Below are positions 22,601 through 33,433 of a DNA stretch of 37,913 nucleotides, piece after piece (position 1 is the first letter of the stretch; each line of letters begins with the position of its first letter). A program made the translations under genes and the position numbers. The notes beneath the pieces were generated by a model. The model searched no databases, was not told the DNA's origin, and worked only from the letters and a program-made list of their open reading frames with translations. The stretch is from Paramacrobiotus richtersi (Eukaryota > Tardigrada > Eutardigrada > Parachela > Macrobiotidae), in assembly GCA_034698045.1 (NCBI GenBank), contig JAQGAU010000147.1:1-37913 (forward strand), given 5' to 3'.

Positions 22601-24712
22601 ATACAGTCAAAAATAAACCACAACCAGGCACTAAATAAGCACTATCAGTGCAGTGTTAAAATTAGAAACCGCCAAATACCATTAATTACAAACGCCGAGG
22701 AAGGAAAAGATATCAGCATTTATTAAAGGATTTTCGTTAAATTATATGAATTTAAATCTGAATGAGCAAACATTTCCGAAACAATAATTTCCAGAAAATA
22801 ACAAGCCCACTGAATTTTAGTTTTCAACAGGAAAGAAAAACGATCTCGATTATACAATTAAAGCAAAAAATTAAACCATAAATAGTTCAAAGCAAGGCAA
22901 ATAAATCCCTGAAATTGCTTTAATTTTAAATAATATTCCCACTAAAATTTTATTTCACACAATAAAAAAAAACACGATCTCAATATAGTTAAAGAAAAAA
23001 CAAATCTAAAAACGATAAAACAAATAGGTAAATAAAACAAATAAGTCAAAATAATGTAAATAAATTCGTCAAATTATGCTACTCTATTGGAAAAAATTAA
23101 GAATCGAAAAACTAATTAAAAGGCGCAGACAAGCAGCTGGAACGAGCGGTAATACGAGACGGCTCAAAGCTCAAAAACCTAATCAAAAATCTCTCTTATC
23201 CGCATGCATATGCGATAACACACGCCAGACGTCATCGACTCATCGGTAAATTAAATCCCCTTTTTCAACAGCCAAATTCAATCAATGCCCGGAAATGTCC
23301 TCTTCAAAATTTTCATGCAATTGCTGGGAACGTTCAGGCAAAATTGCGCCCGCGGTGAGGAGTATGAAAAGCCGTATTTAAAGCATAAATCTGTCGGAGA
23401 AGGTGGAAGAAAAGGTGAGCTAGCTATTGACACAGTTTACATTATTGTTGTTGTACACGGTGTGCTTACACAGCTGTGTGTCGTTTTGTACAGGTCAAGA
23501 CGGGTCATAAACACACTCTGTCGCAGCGAGCGAGAGGAGGGATTATTATTAGATTATGCTGGAATTTTGACCATTTATTCCGAGGGTTTCGTCGGCCGAT
23601 AATGCCACTAATCACCCGACGACCGCAAATGCACTGATAAATAATGCTTCTCCTTCGACAAACAAGTTCAACGCTCAATATAGCACAAAATTTAATATTC
23701 CTCAGTTATCCAAAAACGCTGAGATAAACAAAAAACCTTGCATTACAATTCAAGAATTTAATTTTAAAAATCTTGCAGCCAAATGAACTGTTTATCTTTC
23801 GATGACACGATTAACCGCATAATTAAGCCAGTAATTGTTAATTTATTCATTTAAACCACTGTTTTATTTTGTTGGTATTATTATAATATTTAATTTATTA
23901 AGAGTGACATTTAATATTAAGCAATTCAAGCTCAATTTAATTTTTACATATTGGTCTCTATTCTCATGCTAATCTGCCCTTGAATTTATCTTATCTACAA
24001 CAGGTAAACTTTGCCACGAGAAGAAGCTGGAACGTCCAAAACGAGATTTTGTGCCAGAAAACTTGATAAGTTTAATGCTAATGATCCTCTAGTTTAACGC
24101 TTAATGTAAACTACATTTTACAGCGATCAATTTGAACTTGACAATAGAGAGCGCGGTCAGCGGAACTCTTTCGCTCGTTGGAACAATTACAAACAAAGTG
24201 TTACCAGCGCGCGCACTTGTTTGGCCTCTAAATAGCGCGACCTAATCAACTGCCAATCAATTATCTTTCTCGACGATCGATAAAAGAGATGAAAGGGGAG
24301 TTTTTCAAAGAAATTGTAAAAAAATCTGAAATATATTTTTTTAAAATGCAGAAAAAATTCTAGAACATTTCAAAATAAATTAAAAGAAAATTATGTGGAA
24401 AAATTTGTAAATTCAAGGAAAATTCAGCTAAAGTATGGAAAAATTTGTCCTAAAAATTAGAAGAAATTCAAAGAAAATTCAGATACAATGTGAAAAAAGT
24501 TTTCAGTTAGGAGAACTGTGAAGAAATAAGTAAAAGTTTCCAACGAAATTAAAAAATGAAAATCAGCTAAAATATGGAATAAATTGCGTAAATTCAGGGA
24601 AAATTCTTTTGGAGAAATGTGTAAAAAAGAAAAGCAAAATATTGCACTTACGTTCTTTCTCATGGTCGTAGCCGACGACGACAAAGTAGTCGACTAGTCG
24701 CGACTGCGACAT
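10676..24712 (-). CDS. Sbf: SET-binding factor (MTMR5/MTMR13), DENN-myotubularin pseudophosphatase
   Basis: 22 exons, 2,032 aa: 24652-24712, 20935-21008, 20615-20875, 20058-20160, 19885-20001, 19697-19829, 19440-19548, 19267-19383, 19021-19212, 18837-18965, 18581-18782, 18059-18522, 17772-17942, 17177-17482, 16394-16775, 15730-16336, 14477-15441, 13559-13899, 12728-13144, 12074-12232, 11485-12018, 10676-10930. Phases match throughout. Domains: tripartite DENN (about 5-430), SBF2 (515-740), GRAM (870-985), myotubularin-like phosphatase (1140-1640), C1 zinc finger (1792-1843, Cys/His spacing intact) and C-terminal PH (1917-2030). The catalytic loop reads LEEGWDG where active enzymes have CSDGWDR: Cys becomes Leu1459 and Arg becomes Gly1465, so it should be catalytically dead, as in the vertebrate homologues. 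Relatives bind active MTMR2-type phosphatases and act as Rab21/Rab28 exchange factors on endosomes. The first exon was found from its 20-residue uDENN start ([13 protein letters not shown]), 3.6 kb upstream of exon 2. Confidence 0.95.
11100..11450. repeat. AT-rich minisatellite, about 65-bp unit
   Basis: The core CATATATTTGTTTTTATTT recurs at 11169, 11234, 11300, 11365 and 11426 (spacings 65, 66, 65, 61), each followed by an AGATATTTTTAGATTATTTAATAA-type block, with a degenerate copy at about 11104. It fills most of the last Sbf intron (10931-11484), which interrupts the PH domain. Confidence 0.85.
11631..11693 (-). other. Candidate in-frame retained intron (exitron) in Sbf exon 21
   Basis: Within the exon linking the C1 and PH domains, the minus strand carries a strong GTAAGG donor and, 63 nt later, a GT-rich tract ending in TAG. 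The 63 nt are a multiple of three and contain no stop, so the message stays in frame whether or not they are removed. Removal deletes 21 residues from the linker. The main model keeps them. Confidence 0.4.
21009..24651 (-). other. Sbf intron 1, long and patchy in composition
   Basis: This 3.6-kb first intron is several times longer than any other in the gene. Mostly AT-rich DNA alternates with GC-richer islands, most clearly at 22200-22560, 23140-23600 and 24120-24300. Open frames in the islands (76 codons at 22203, beginning with a non-ATG codon; 105 codons at 23285) have no recognisable domain. Splice donor (GTAAGT after 24652) and acceptor (TAG before 21008) are clear. First-intron enhancers are a reasonable inference for the islands. 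Confidence 0.6.
24360..24620. repeat. Degenerate A-rich repeat in Sbf intron 1
   Basis: Short related blocks of the type AATTCAAGGAAAATTCAG followed by a TATGGAAAAATTT-like block recur about four times at irregular spacing (around 24407, 24463, 24555 and 24590). Copies are diverged. It lies just inside the first intron, where the coding strand is correspondingly pyrimidine-rich. Confidence 0.5.
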
Positions 24713-26485
24713 TGGATGGGGAAGGGTGAATTATTCAGGGAAAGAGGCTAATCATTCCACAAATACAGTCTTTCGCGGCCAACAATGTTCGGGCAAAAGT
24801 GGAGCACAGGCTGGTGAACCATCCACAGCGGGAACTAATTCCTGTCTGCAAAAGGAAGAGATAGAGATCGATGCGCTGCATAAACTGTCCAGACATTCCA
24901 TCTGCTGTATACTTTGCTCATATCCGATTTCCAGTTTCAGGAATTTTATATTCGTCCAATCAATACATCGCATCGTAGATATTAAGCAAAATATTTTCCG
25001 AAGCTTATCACCAGAAAATTCCTCAAATATTTTTACATCAAAACAGCTTTTCTTTTTGAGTTTTTGACTTTTTGCAGGTTTAATATTTACTGTTTTACAG
25101 TTAAATTTGTGACATTATTTTTTGGAATTATGCTGGATTTTTCCGCTGCATTTCTAATCCAGAATTAAATTCTTCCGAAACAACAGAAAAGTTCTGCATG
25201 CCGCTAAGGAACGTGAAATTTGTAGTTTACATAAGACAAAATTTAATAATCGCGAGTGTAGGTAGTAAAAACAAATCATAAACCCCAAAAAAGAAATTGA
25301 AAAAAAATAAAGAAAATTTGCAAAAAGACCGTCGAAGCTGAATAAAGGCAAGACTCTTATCATCGATGGGATAAACGGGATGGGATAATCATAAACCATA
25401 AAAAAATAATTCCAAAAAAGTACTAACGATGGAACAGGTTACTCACGTTGCTACTCACTGTCGACGAAATCAGAAATGTAAATTCCTTCGGCACAACCAG
25501 TAATTTTCCGCTGACAATCGCTGGCAGTGATATGCGGAATGTTTTGCCAACCACTTCTCCTACACCGACGCAACACCAGTGTCAGACACATAGAACAATC
25601 ACGCAATGCATAGCATTCTGCCAGAAGCCAACACGGTTACCATCCGATAAACAACCGAAAATCAACAATTTTCCACCACATCCACTCATCCACAGAAAAT
25701 AACTCCGCCAACTGAGAATCCAGTCCAGATTACTGTACTTCAATCGCGTCTGTTGAAACAAATCTGTCAGATCGGACGTGGAAAAAACGCACACGAAGAA
25801 TCTGTTGTCAGTTTAGCCGTTATGAAAAATTAATACGTTCGGGGCAGACAAATTAATTTTCCGTTCAAATTCTGACGATTACGAGGGAGATTTGTCACGG
25901 TCTGACAAAGCAGTCGCGCAGTAGCACAGGTTAGGGGGGAGCAATAACCTCCAAGTGCAACCGTCAACCTATCAGTCTACGACGATGGACGATACCCACA
26001 ATGAGCCAGTCAGTCGTGATTAGTAATTAATAATTGCTCCTTATGTAACTTATTTATGTAGAGTTTTTTAGCGCGAAATCATCGGTCAGTATCAAACGCG
26101 GAACGAATTTTATCCCATTTGCCTTTCTTTTCCCCCTCATAACAAGCCTCGTTTCGCTATGTCGGGCGTCGGAATTTTTGACTCGGAAAGCGCAATTAAA
26201 AAGTTTTTTATTGATAATAATATAATTTATTCATTGGTAATAACAACATTCATTGTTCTTTTTCGTATGGTTGTTTGAAACTTTTCACCAGCGAGTTCCC
26301 TGATAAATTTGAGTTTTCAGATTAGTTTACTTTCATCGTAATATGAACACAACTTCCTGGCTGTGCGTTGTTTGGGAAATTACGTGGAGAAGGCCAACGA
26401 AACTGCGCAATTTGTCCCGGATTGTCGGTTGTAATGAGAATCATATCGGTGACGGTGCTTATCAGGGAAACGCAATACTCCGATC
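24713..26485. other. Divergent intergenic region between Sbf and the SUN gene
   Basis: The two genes run away from each other from this 1.77-kb interval, which must hold both promoters and 5' UTRs. I see no TATA box near either start codon. Open frames are short and begin at non-ATG codons or lack features. No mobile element was recognised. Confidence 0.5.
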
Positions 26486-28786
26486 ATGTCGAAGAAGTTA
26501 GCCGTGAGCAGCAGAACCGTCGAGCAGGACGACCGTCTGAGTCGCTCGCAGACCGTTCCCAGTGATTCCCCGTGTGAGAACGTGGCCGTCCCTCAAGTTG
26601 CACCAAGCACGACGAACAGCACGCGGCGGGTGACACGTTCGCTGTCCAAACCCAAGACCCTGCTGGAGAGCCAGCCAGAGCCGCTAGCCGTCGAGGAAAC
26701 GACAGAGCAGGTGCCTGGATGTTCCCCGCCGACGGCCGCGGACGCCCTCGCCAACGATTCCGCACGTCTTTCCAGGCATTACCCGCCTGCACCGCCGTTT
26801 CCTTTCTACAGTGAGTACAAATAGCATATCATTTTTAATGACATTACCCGTTATTATTATCTGTGTCCCTGTATTTTGTCCAGTAAACGTCCTGGAATTT
26901 GAGTGAATACAATCGCATACGCAGTACGTTAATTTATTTGAGAAAATACTGTTATGAGTGCATAACATCCCGAAGAGAGTACAGGGAACTAACGCTTGTG
27001 CGCGTTGTTTTGTTCTGCTCGCACTTTGCAATCATGTTTATTTGAGAAACCGCGGTACGACCATATGCATAATCCCGTTGACAGTACAGGGAACTGACAC
27101 TATTACGCGCAATTGTTGACTGTCTTTTGTGATCAGCGGGCCCCGATGAGCACCGCCGTCTGCTGTCGACGCCCTCCAGCATCTTCCACCGTCGCGATAA
27201 GCCCCTCTCCGCTCCCTCCGTGACGACCCCGGTGCGTCAGTCCTTGAGCATGAGTCCGTTCCGTGGCGTGGATACCCCGGTGGCCCGGCGGACCTACGTG
27301 CCGTTGCCGGTCAGTTGGCAAGTGAAAGTGGCCGTCGTGGCGGCGGCCTTGTTTGGATTCCTCTTGGCGGTCATCTACACCAGATTATCTCCGTCCCCCC
27401 TCATGCATCCCGCTCTGCCGGAAGGCCAGTGGATGGCGAGCAATGGGCTCGGGTGTGGGGACGCCGGGCGTTTGCTGCTGCCACATGAAACGAAAGGAAA
27501 CGGTAAGCATGCGATAATTAATAATCAACAATTAATATTCACTCGATATTATGGTTCATCACTTCATCTGTAATAAATCGATGAAATACTTCTAGATAAA
27601 TCAGCATACACAATAAACTAAAAAAACTGACAGCAATGATATTGATTAATTATGATGAATGGAAGCATAATAATGAAAATTTAGCAGGAATAAATGACGT
27701 TACCAGCAAATAAACACTCGATCAGGAAAGTATATATTATAGTACTATACACATTTGAAATAAATCAATAAATAAATCGATTAACTAATGAATAAATGAT
27801 AATTATAGTCGTGATGGCTTTGCATAGTGGTGGTTGACCTATTGTCGAATGCAGATGCGCTGGGCACACCCTTGGCCGTTGGCGCCAACGCGCCGGGAGC
27901 GGCCGTGTTCCTGCAGCCGGAACCGCAAATCCCCTTTGACTATGCGCTGCTGTCGCTGGGCGCACGGGTACTCAGTACGCGCGATACTCAGCCGTTGACA
28001 CTGTTCGATGCCAAACTCCTCGGGTTCACCATCTTCCAAGAGAGCGACTGGAACATGCAGGCGGAGGCGCCCCTACTGCCGCTGGTCATCCCGGGACGCT
28101 GCTGGCGATTTCAGGTTGGTATTCAACAACTGAAAAATATTTATTAAAAAGAAGAATAAAGTAAAAAAAGTATTTGCGAACAAATACGTACTGTATTAAA
28201 TAAGGTTCAATACAAATAAAAAGAACAATAACAAATTAACAAAAATAAAATATGAATAAAGATATTTTATTAAAATAAAACAAATATGAAAATTTTAACA
28301 GCTGTTACGTACTGATGCGTATACTTCGAAGTACTGTAATCATGAAAAAGTAATCTTAAAAGCTAAAAGAAATGTGAAAATTGTCTTTAAATGTGATGCG
28401 TGTTGTAGGGTTTTCCCGGCCGATTGGTGATCCAGCTGGCGGAGGCCATCAACATCAGCGGCTTCTCGTTGTCGCACGTCAGCAGTCGGACGGCGCCCGT
28501 CGCCCGCCTGCACTCGGCACCGGCCCACTTCGAGGTATGGGCGTTGAAAACAGAGGAGGAAGCGGAGACGGGCGTCCTCCTGGGCAACTACACCTACCTC
28601 CTGGCGTCCCACCAGGCCACCCAGTTCTTCGCCGCGCAGCACGCCGTCCCCTGGCCGGTGGGCATCGTGGAGCTGCGGGTTCTCAGCAACCACGGCGCGC
28701 CCCGCTTCACCTGCGTCTACCGTTTCAAGGTCTTTGGGGTGCCGGCCGCCGAGGGTGGGGAGGAGCCGACTGATCCGGCCATTTAG
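26486..28786 (+). CDS. SUN-domain nuclear-envelope protein
   Basis: Four exons: 26486-26810, 27137-27502, 27828-28114, 28409-28786; 451 aa (442 if exon 3 begins at 27855). The N-terminal 170 residues are Ser/Thr/Pro-rich with basic clusters, as expected of a nucleoplasmic segment. One membrane helix lies at about 173-190 (VAVVAAALFGFLLAVIY). After a lumenal stretch of only about 75 residues comes the SUN fold (266-446): DYALLSLGARVL, CWRFQGFPGRLVIQLAEAI, the APxHFEVW block, LGNYTYLLAS and the terminal FTCVYRFKVFGV. SUN proteins sit in the inner nuclear membrane and bind KASH peptides in the perinuclear space, linking nucleus and cytoskeleton. The lumenal part is too short for the usual trimerising coiled coil, more like the short germline SUN proteins. 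The start is the first ATG of the open frame, and stop and family C-terminus coincide. Confidence 0.9.
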
Positions 28787-30985
28787 AGTGTCTCTCTGTG
28801 TTTCATGCGGCTAATTAGAGTTTCGTGTCGTTTTGTTGTTGTTATTGCTGCCTTTTGGCAGTGTTTGTGTGTTGGCCGTTGTGCAGACGTTTGCCTTTTG
28901 GAGAAATTGTTTATTTTTGTGTTACATTTCTATTCTGAAAGTGTCTGTTCCTACGTTTAACCATCTGGAAGGCTGTCGATCGTACGGCTTCGGTACGAGT
29001 AAGAGTGACAGTCTGCGCAAAACAGTTGTCTGTTACGCATATATTGCAGTGCATAAGGTCAGGTCGTCTACAACTCCGGATTTTGCAGGGGTTTCGTACA
29101 CTTCGCACATGCTCGTTGCAACTGGTACGCAAGATATTTTAGTATGACCTTTCGATTACTGTTGCCACTGTGGGAAACAAAGTGCGGCTGGCCGCCTAGC
29201 TAGATAAACGAACAGATAACCTGCAGAATCATGTTGAATGATGATTGGGGACCACTTTCAAATGGGACTAACCGGTGTGTTTTTGAGAAAATTTGTGTCT
29301 GTTGGTCAGCAGGTCGTTCGTTGTTGACCAAGCCCAAACCGCAACAGAACCGAGCCCACACCAAATCTCAGCGGTCAGAAAATGCCAGAGCAGATTTCTT
29401 TCAAGCGCCAACACACAAGAGTCACTTGACAATTCCGTTAAAGGTCAGCACCAGTCCGCAGTTCAATACCAGTAGCGTCCAAGTTTTGTTGCCCTGAATA
29501 CGGGAGCCTTTGCGGACCATGTGTCCGACCATTTGCCCGACCGTCAACAGTTGCTACGTACAGTTGTCTATAATCTGTTTATGACTTATTCAGTCCAATC
29601 CAACGTACGATACCACTGCCCAAAAAAGTATAACAGCGAGCATTTACTCGAGCATGTCAAACGCCATGACTGTGTCATGTATTTAGTACAACCTTTACAA
29701 CCAAGGACGCATACTAAATGTCGATCTCTAGATCGTTTTCTAAGGAATATCACAATCCGGCTACTGCCAAAGGAGGGAATGAATACAACACAAGATAACT
29801 AAATCTCAAGATATCACACCATGAGGCCGCGGAGTGTACAAATTAATGCAGAATATCACACACGAACTGCAAACTTCGCACAATAAAGCATTCTGCGTAA
29901 ACTTGCATGAAACGAGATCTGCAAGCATAAGACGACCAAAACGCGGAATACTATAACACGCGTTCATGACTTGCCTAAGTTGCCTTGAAGAAACGAACAA
30001 AGCGGATGCGCCAGCTGGCTTCAGTGCTGAGAACGCAGCACTGAAGCAGCATTTGGATTTTTATTTATTTGCACATTAATCACTGACTGAAACCTGGAAG
30101 CTCTGGCTAAAACATGGATGTATACTTACACGAAAAAACCAGGAAGTACACTATGCCTAAAAGATGTAGTCTTTCGCTGCATGAAATCAGCTCGAGATCA
30201 CAAAGCTACAGAACCTCAGGCTGTTAGTAAATCGTAAGAAAGTGAGCGCGTATTATAAAAGCCTTCATACCAACAGATACCCAGCCTCTAGCAAATACCA
30301 GCACCGAAAGCAGTACCATATATAGACCACATCCCTAGGTACCAGACTGGACATAGTTTCCAAGTCCAGTGCCATACCATATCCCAGTTTACCATGTTCA
30401 GTCCCCGTTCCCAAAACCCAGGTTTCGTAAGACCCTGAAAGTACAGGATAGAACAGGTAACTGTTTGGCGGATTGCTGAATTCGGAGCGGTCCACGAACA
30501 GCACTCATCAGACGAATGCCGATTGATCGCATATGACCCTTTCACTAAAAGAAGGGAACAAACTACCCGTTGATACATTTACAGAATCATATTTCTTGAC
30601 GCAAATCTACATGATCAGAGTAACTTATCGAGTATCAGCGAATCACAACCTCTGTGAGTAAAGCCGTAGGGCAATTGCATTTCTATACCATGCTTTGCAC
30701 CTTTGACGATTTTTCCACAGTTGTGTGGATATTGTCGGTACGACGCATACAGATACATACATCATACATACAATTGTGCAAAAACACGCTCCACAAGTTT
30801 TCCGTAATTCCTTTTATCGTCATGCGGTTTGTTAGTTCGCCGAACAGTGCTTGTTAAGCGGGAGCTTGTAGTTGTCCCATTCTCAATTACCTACTGGCTT
30901 GCTGGGAGCCTTTCCTACGTTCCTTGAACTGACGATGCACATCTAATTAATACGCGGCAGTGTATACAATTTGTGTTCTTCCGCG
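28787..30985. other. Intergenic region between SUN and GPCR genes
   Basis: This 2.2-kb stretch of balanced composition has only short, unsupported frames (88 codons from an ATG at 29231; 93 codons from a non-ATG at 29521). It holds a perfect 12-bp stem hairpin at 30018-30047 and an isolated TATAAAA at 30254-30260 with no gene placed just downstream. No RNA gene was recognised. Confidence 0.45.
30018..30047. repeat. Perfect 12-bp inverted repeat (hairpin)
   Basis: GCTTCAGTGCTG and its exact complement CAGCACTGAAGC are separated by six bases (AGAACG). The stem would be stable in RNA. It lies alone between genes and is too short for a microRNA precursor unless the flanks also pair, which they do not clearly do. 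Confidence 0.6.
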
Positions 30986-32588
30986 ATGCTGCATAATGGG
31001 ACTGCCTTGTTGAACACGTCAAGTGAACAGCTGCACCACAACGCCAGCCGCCATCATGTGACTGACGCTTGGCGCAGCGAGGTGGCCCACTCGGGAACGT
31101 ATACCAAGGAGCAGATCAACCAGGCCTACATCTTTTACACCATTGCCTACATGTGGCTGCTGATCCTCGCCACCCTGGGTAACACGCTCAATCTGGCCGT
31201 GTTGCTGCGTAGCCTCAATAAGTGGCCAACGGCGACTTTGTGCTACATGTTGGCTACGGCCGTCTCTGATCTTGTCGTTCTGTACGTTACCGGTTGTCCC
31301 TTTCCTATGCAGGTGTTTTTGTATCGCAGGAAGCATTAATGTTTACTGTTGACAGATGGGCGGCTTTTCCAAATATGCTGTGGAATCTGTGCTTCCTCTT
31401 CAAGCTGCCTTACTACACCCCCGCAAACAAGGATATCGTCTACGCTTCCAGAGCACCATTGATGTGGAGTTAAGATGCTTGCATACGCCTTTCTGATTGG
31501 TAAGCTGTTATATTAGTTAATTGTGATATCTTCGAGATAGTGATGGAGGACGTTTCCTTTAAACTTTAAAGGAAAGACTTGTATGCATCGTTCGGAACAA
31601 GTGTTCAGCCTCCGAATTCCTCCGATGCTTGTACGTATACAGTACGCTATTTCTGCAGGATCGTCGTGGCCTTTTCCCTCGAACGACTCCTGGTTTTCGT
31701 CAACCCCTTTCGATTCAACTTCTTGCAACGGGCTTCGACGGCGCGAATTATTATAGCCGTCCTTCTGGTCCTGTCGCTCTTGTCTACCATGTTTACCTTC
31801 GCATCCAACTTTGTTTACGAAAAGTATAACCTTTGGACGAAACCCAATAAGGCCCCTACGTGGCTGCTCCACTGGTCAAGACTTCATGAACCGGCCGAAG
31901 TTAGTATAGATCTTTACCGTATCATTCTTGGTTCACCTGAACATTCCTTAATGAGTGACCCAATTTACAGGACGTTATCAGTCTGCTGACATTTTGTCTC
32001 ATCCTGATCATTAACCTCAGTCTGGTGGTCTTCCTCAGTCGACAGCGCAAGTCCGTGCTCAACCGGAACCAGATGCGTCTCCGGCAGACAATCTCCAACC
32101 GCTCGTCTGAAACGCTGCATGTGACGGACAGCAGTTCTATCCGAGATCGTTTTCGGCAGACAGTCCTGCGACGCACCGCAACACTGAGTGCCGGTGCTAG
32201 TGAAAAGCGTACCGGTCGATCGTCGGCGCGCTACAGCAACGCGATTCTGCTGAGCAATGTCGCACTGTACCTCGTGACCCGCCTACCGATGGTTGTCTAC
32301 CACTGTCTGATGCATGCCGACCGTCACCAGCAGTTTGATTTCGACCCCACCGCCCAGAAGTTTTCCGCGCCCTTTGTCAATGTACCCCAGTACGTGGGAC
32401 ACTCCTTCCAGTTCTTTCTCTATCTAGCCTGCAACCGGCTGTATCGCCAGCGCTTCGTCAAGCTCTTTATCCACCCGTTCTCGTCCGACGGTGATGGCTA
32501 CGTGCTGAACAATGTTGGAGCCAACTGGCGTACTCGCTTTGTTAACTTCTTCAAGTCAAGCGCCGCTGCTAATCGCGAACGTGTGTGA
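30986..32588 (+). CDS. Rhodopsin-like G-protein-coupled receptor (peptide-receptor type)
   Basis: Four exons: 30986-31281, 31356-31468, 31643-31899, 31971-32588; 427 aa, in frame throughout. The extracellular N-terminus has sequons at N4, N10 and N19. TM1 (47-74) carries LGNTLNLAVLL, and TM2 has LATAVSDLVVL with the conserved Asp. TM3 ends in LERLLVFVNPF, so DRY is replaced by ERL. TM6 has VTRLPMVVYH, and TM7 has FFLYLACNRLYRQRF in place of NPxxY. Seven hydrophobic spans are present. Exon 2 uses a weak GTTAAG donor; a better GTAAGC lies 31 nt downstream but shifts frame. The chosen form gives 56 residues from the TM2 Asp to the TM3 Arg, close to the usual spacing. The class resembles FMRFamide-type peptide receptors, but the ligand is unknown. 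The conserved TM3 Cys is not evident. Three introns are 71-174 bp. Confidence 0.85.
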
Positions 32589-33433
32589 TATTCATATCGC
32601 TGTCCACTCCAGCTTACGCTGGTGAATGTCATGATTCGTTCAATGTTAATGTTTCCTCTGCATGCTTTATTATGCGGCAGTTTGTGATACATGACGTCAT
32701 GCCCATTTTGTACAAGGTAATCGCTCTCCGCTGATGCTGATGTGAAAGCGTAGAACTGCTTTTCATGTGTGGTCAGTTTTCAAACGGCTGCGTCTTCTGT
32801 ATTAGCGGTACATACATACGCAGTTTATTCTTAATACCTTTCTCATTTTCGAAAAAAGTATGGTACAAAAGCAATCGGGTTCCAGACTTACAGAACTGTC
32901 ATAATGAAGAACATGCTGGTCAAATTTCACACAAATCAGACCACTTGGAACATTGTGTCCGAAAGGACTATAATTATGACCTTCCGTAACAAGCAAAAAT
33001 GCATTGGGTCTGAGTATAAAAACCTCCGTTTCGCTCCGGTCGAACAATAAAAGCGACACAGTGTGTGCACGAAAAGCGGAATTATAGCCGGCTACGAAAG
33101 CGACATATAGACAACGAAGCACTTGTCTGACAAAGAAATCAGAAATCGGAAACCAGACTATGTTTTCAGTCGCATATGTTTACATAACTGGAACCATCTA
33201 GCGACATTAGCCTGTAGCTGTTCAATAACAAAAGATCACGCCGCTCTAATAAGCAAAAGTACTATGGAAATCTTACGATATTGTTACAATTCCAGTGCTT
33301 CGAGCGTTGACAAAAAACATACGCGAGTTGTGTGGTTTCTAACGCGAGTTGTGAGTTTTAAGCTAATTGTCATCCAGCAGATTAACTGTATACTCCACCA
33401 AACGTGCGAACCAGGTGAACTTCAGACCACACC
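32589..33433. other. Spacer between GPCR and first SEA-like gene
   Basis: No supported gene. TATAAAAA at 33015-33022 (context GAGTATAAAAACC) is a good TATA box on the plus strand, and AATAAA follows at 33046-33051. The TATA could start the SEA-like gene with a 5' UTR near 390 nt, and the AATAAA could end the GPCR message, but neither link is proved. Confidence 0.4.
33015..33022 (+). promoter_or_regulatory. TATA box, candidate promoter of first SEA-like gene
   Basis: TATAAAAA is flanked by G/C-containing sequence and faces the SEA-like gene whose ATG lies about 420 nt downstream. An intron or a long leader would be needed. No equivalent box is obvious at the same distance before the second copy. 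Confidence 0.3.

Noticed and set aside
23285..23602. 105-codon plus-strand frame in Sbf intron 1
   Set aside because: It has a true ATG but no domain, no clear partner exons and a donor-like site in the middle. It lies in an intron of a gene on the other strand.
31356..31499. Apparent +1 frameshift in the GPCR, suggesting a pseudogene
   Set aside because: Using the GTTAAG donor at 31469 restores an open frame and gives near-normal TM2-TM3 spacing, so no frameshift is needed.
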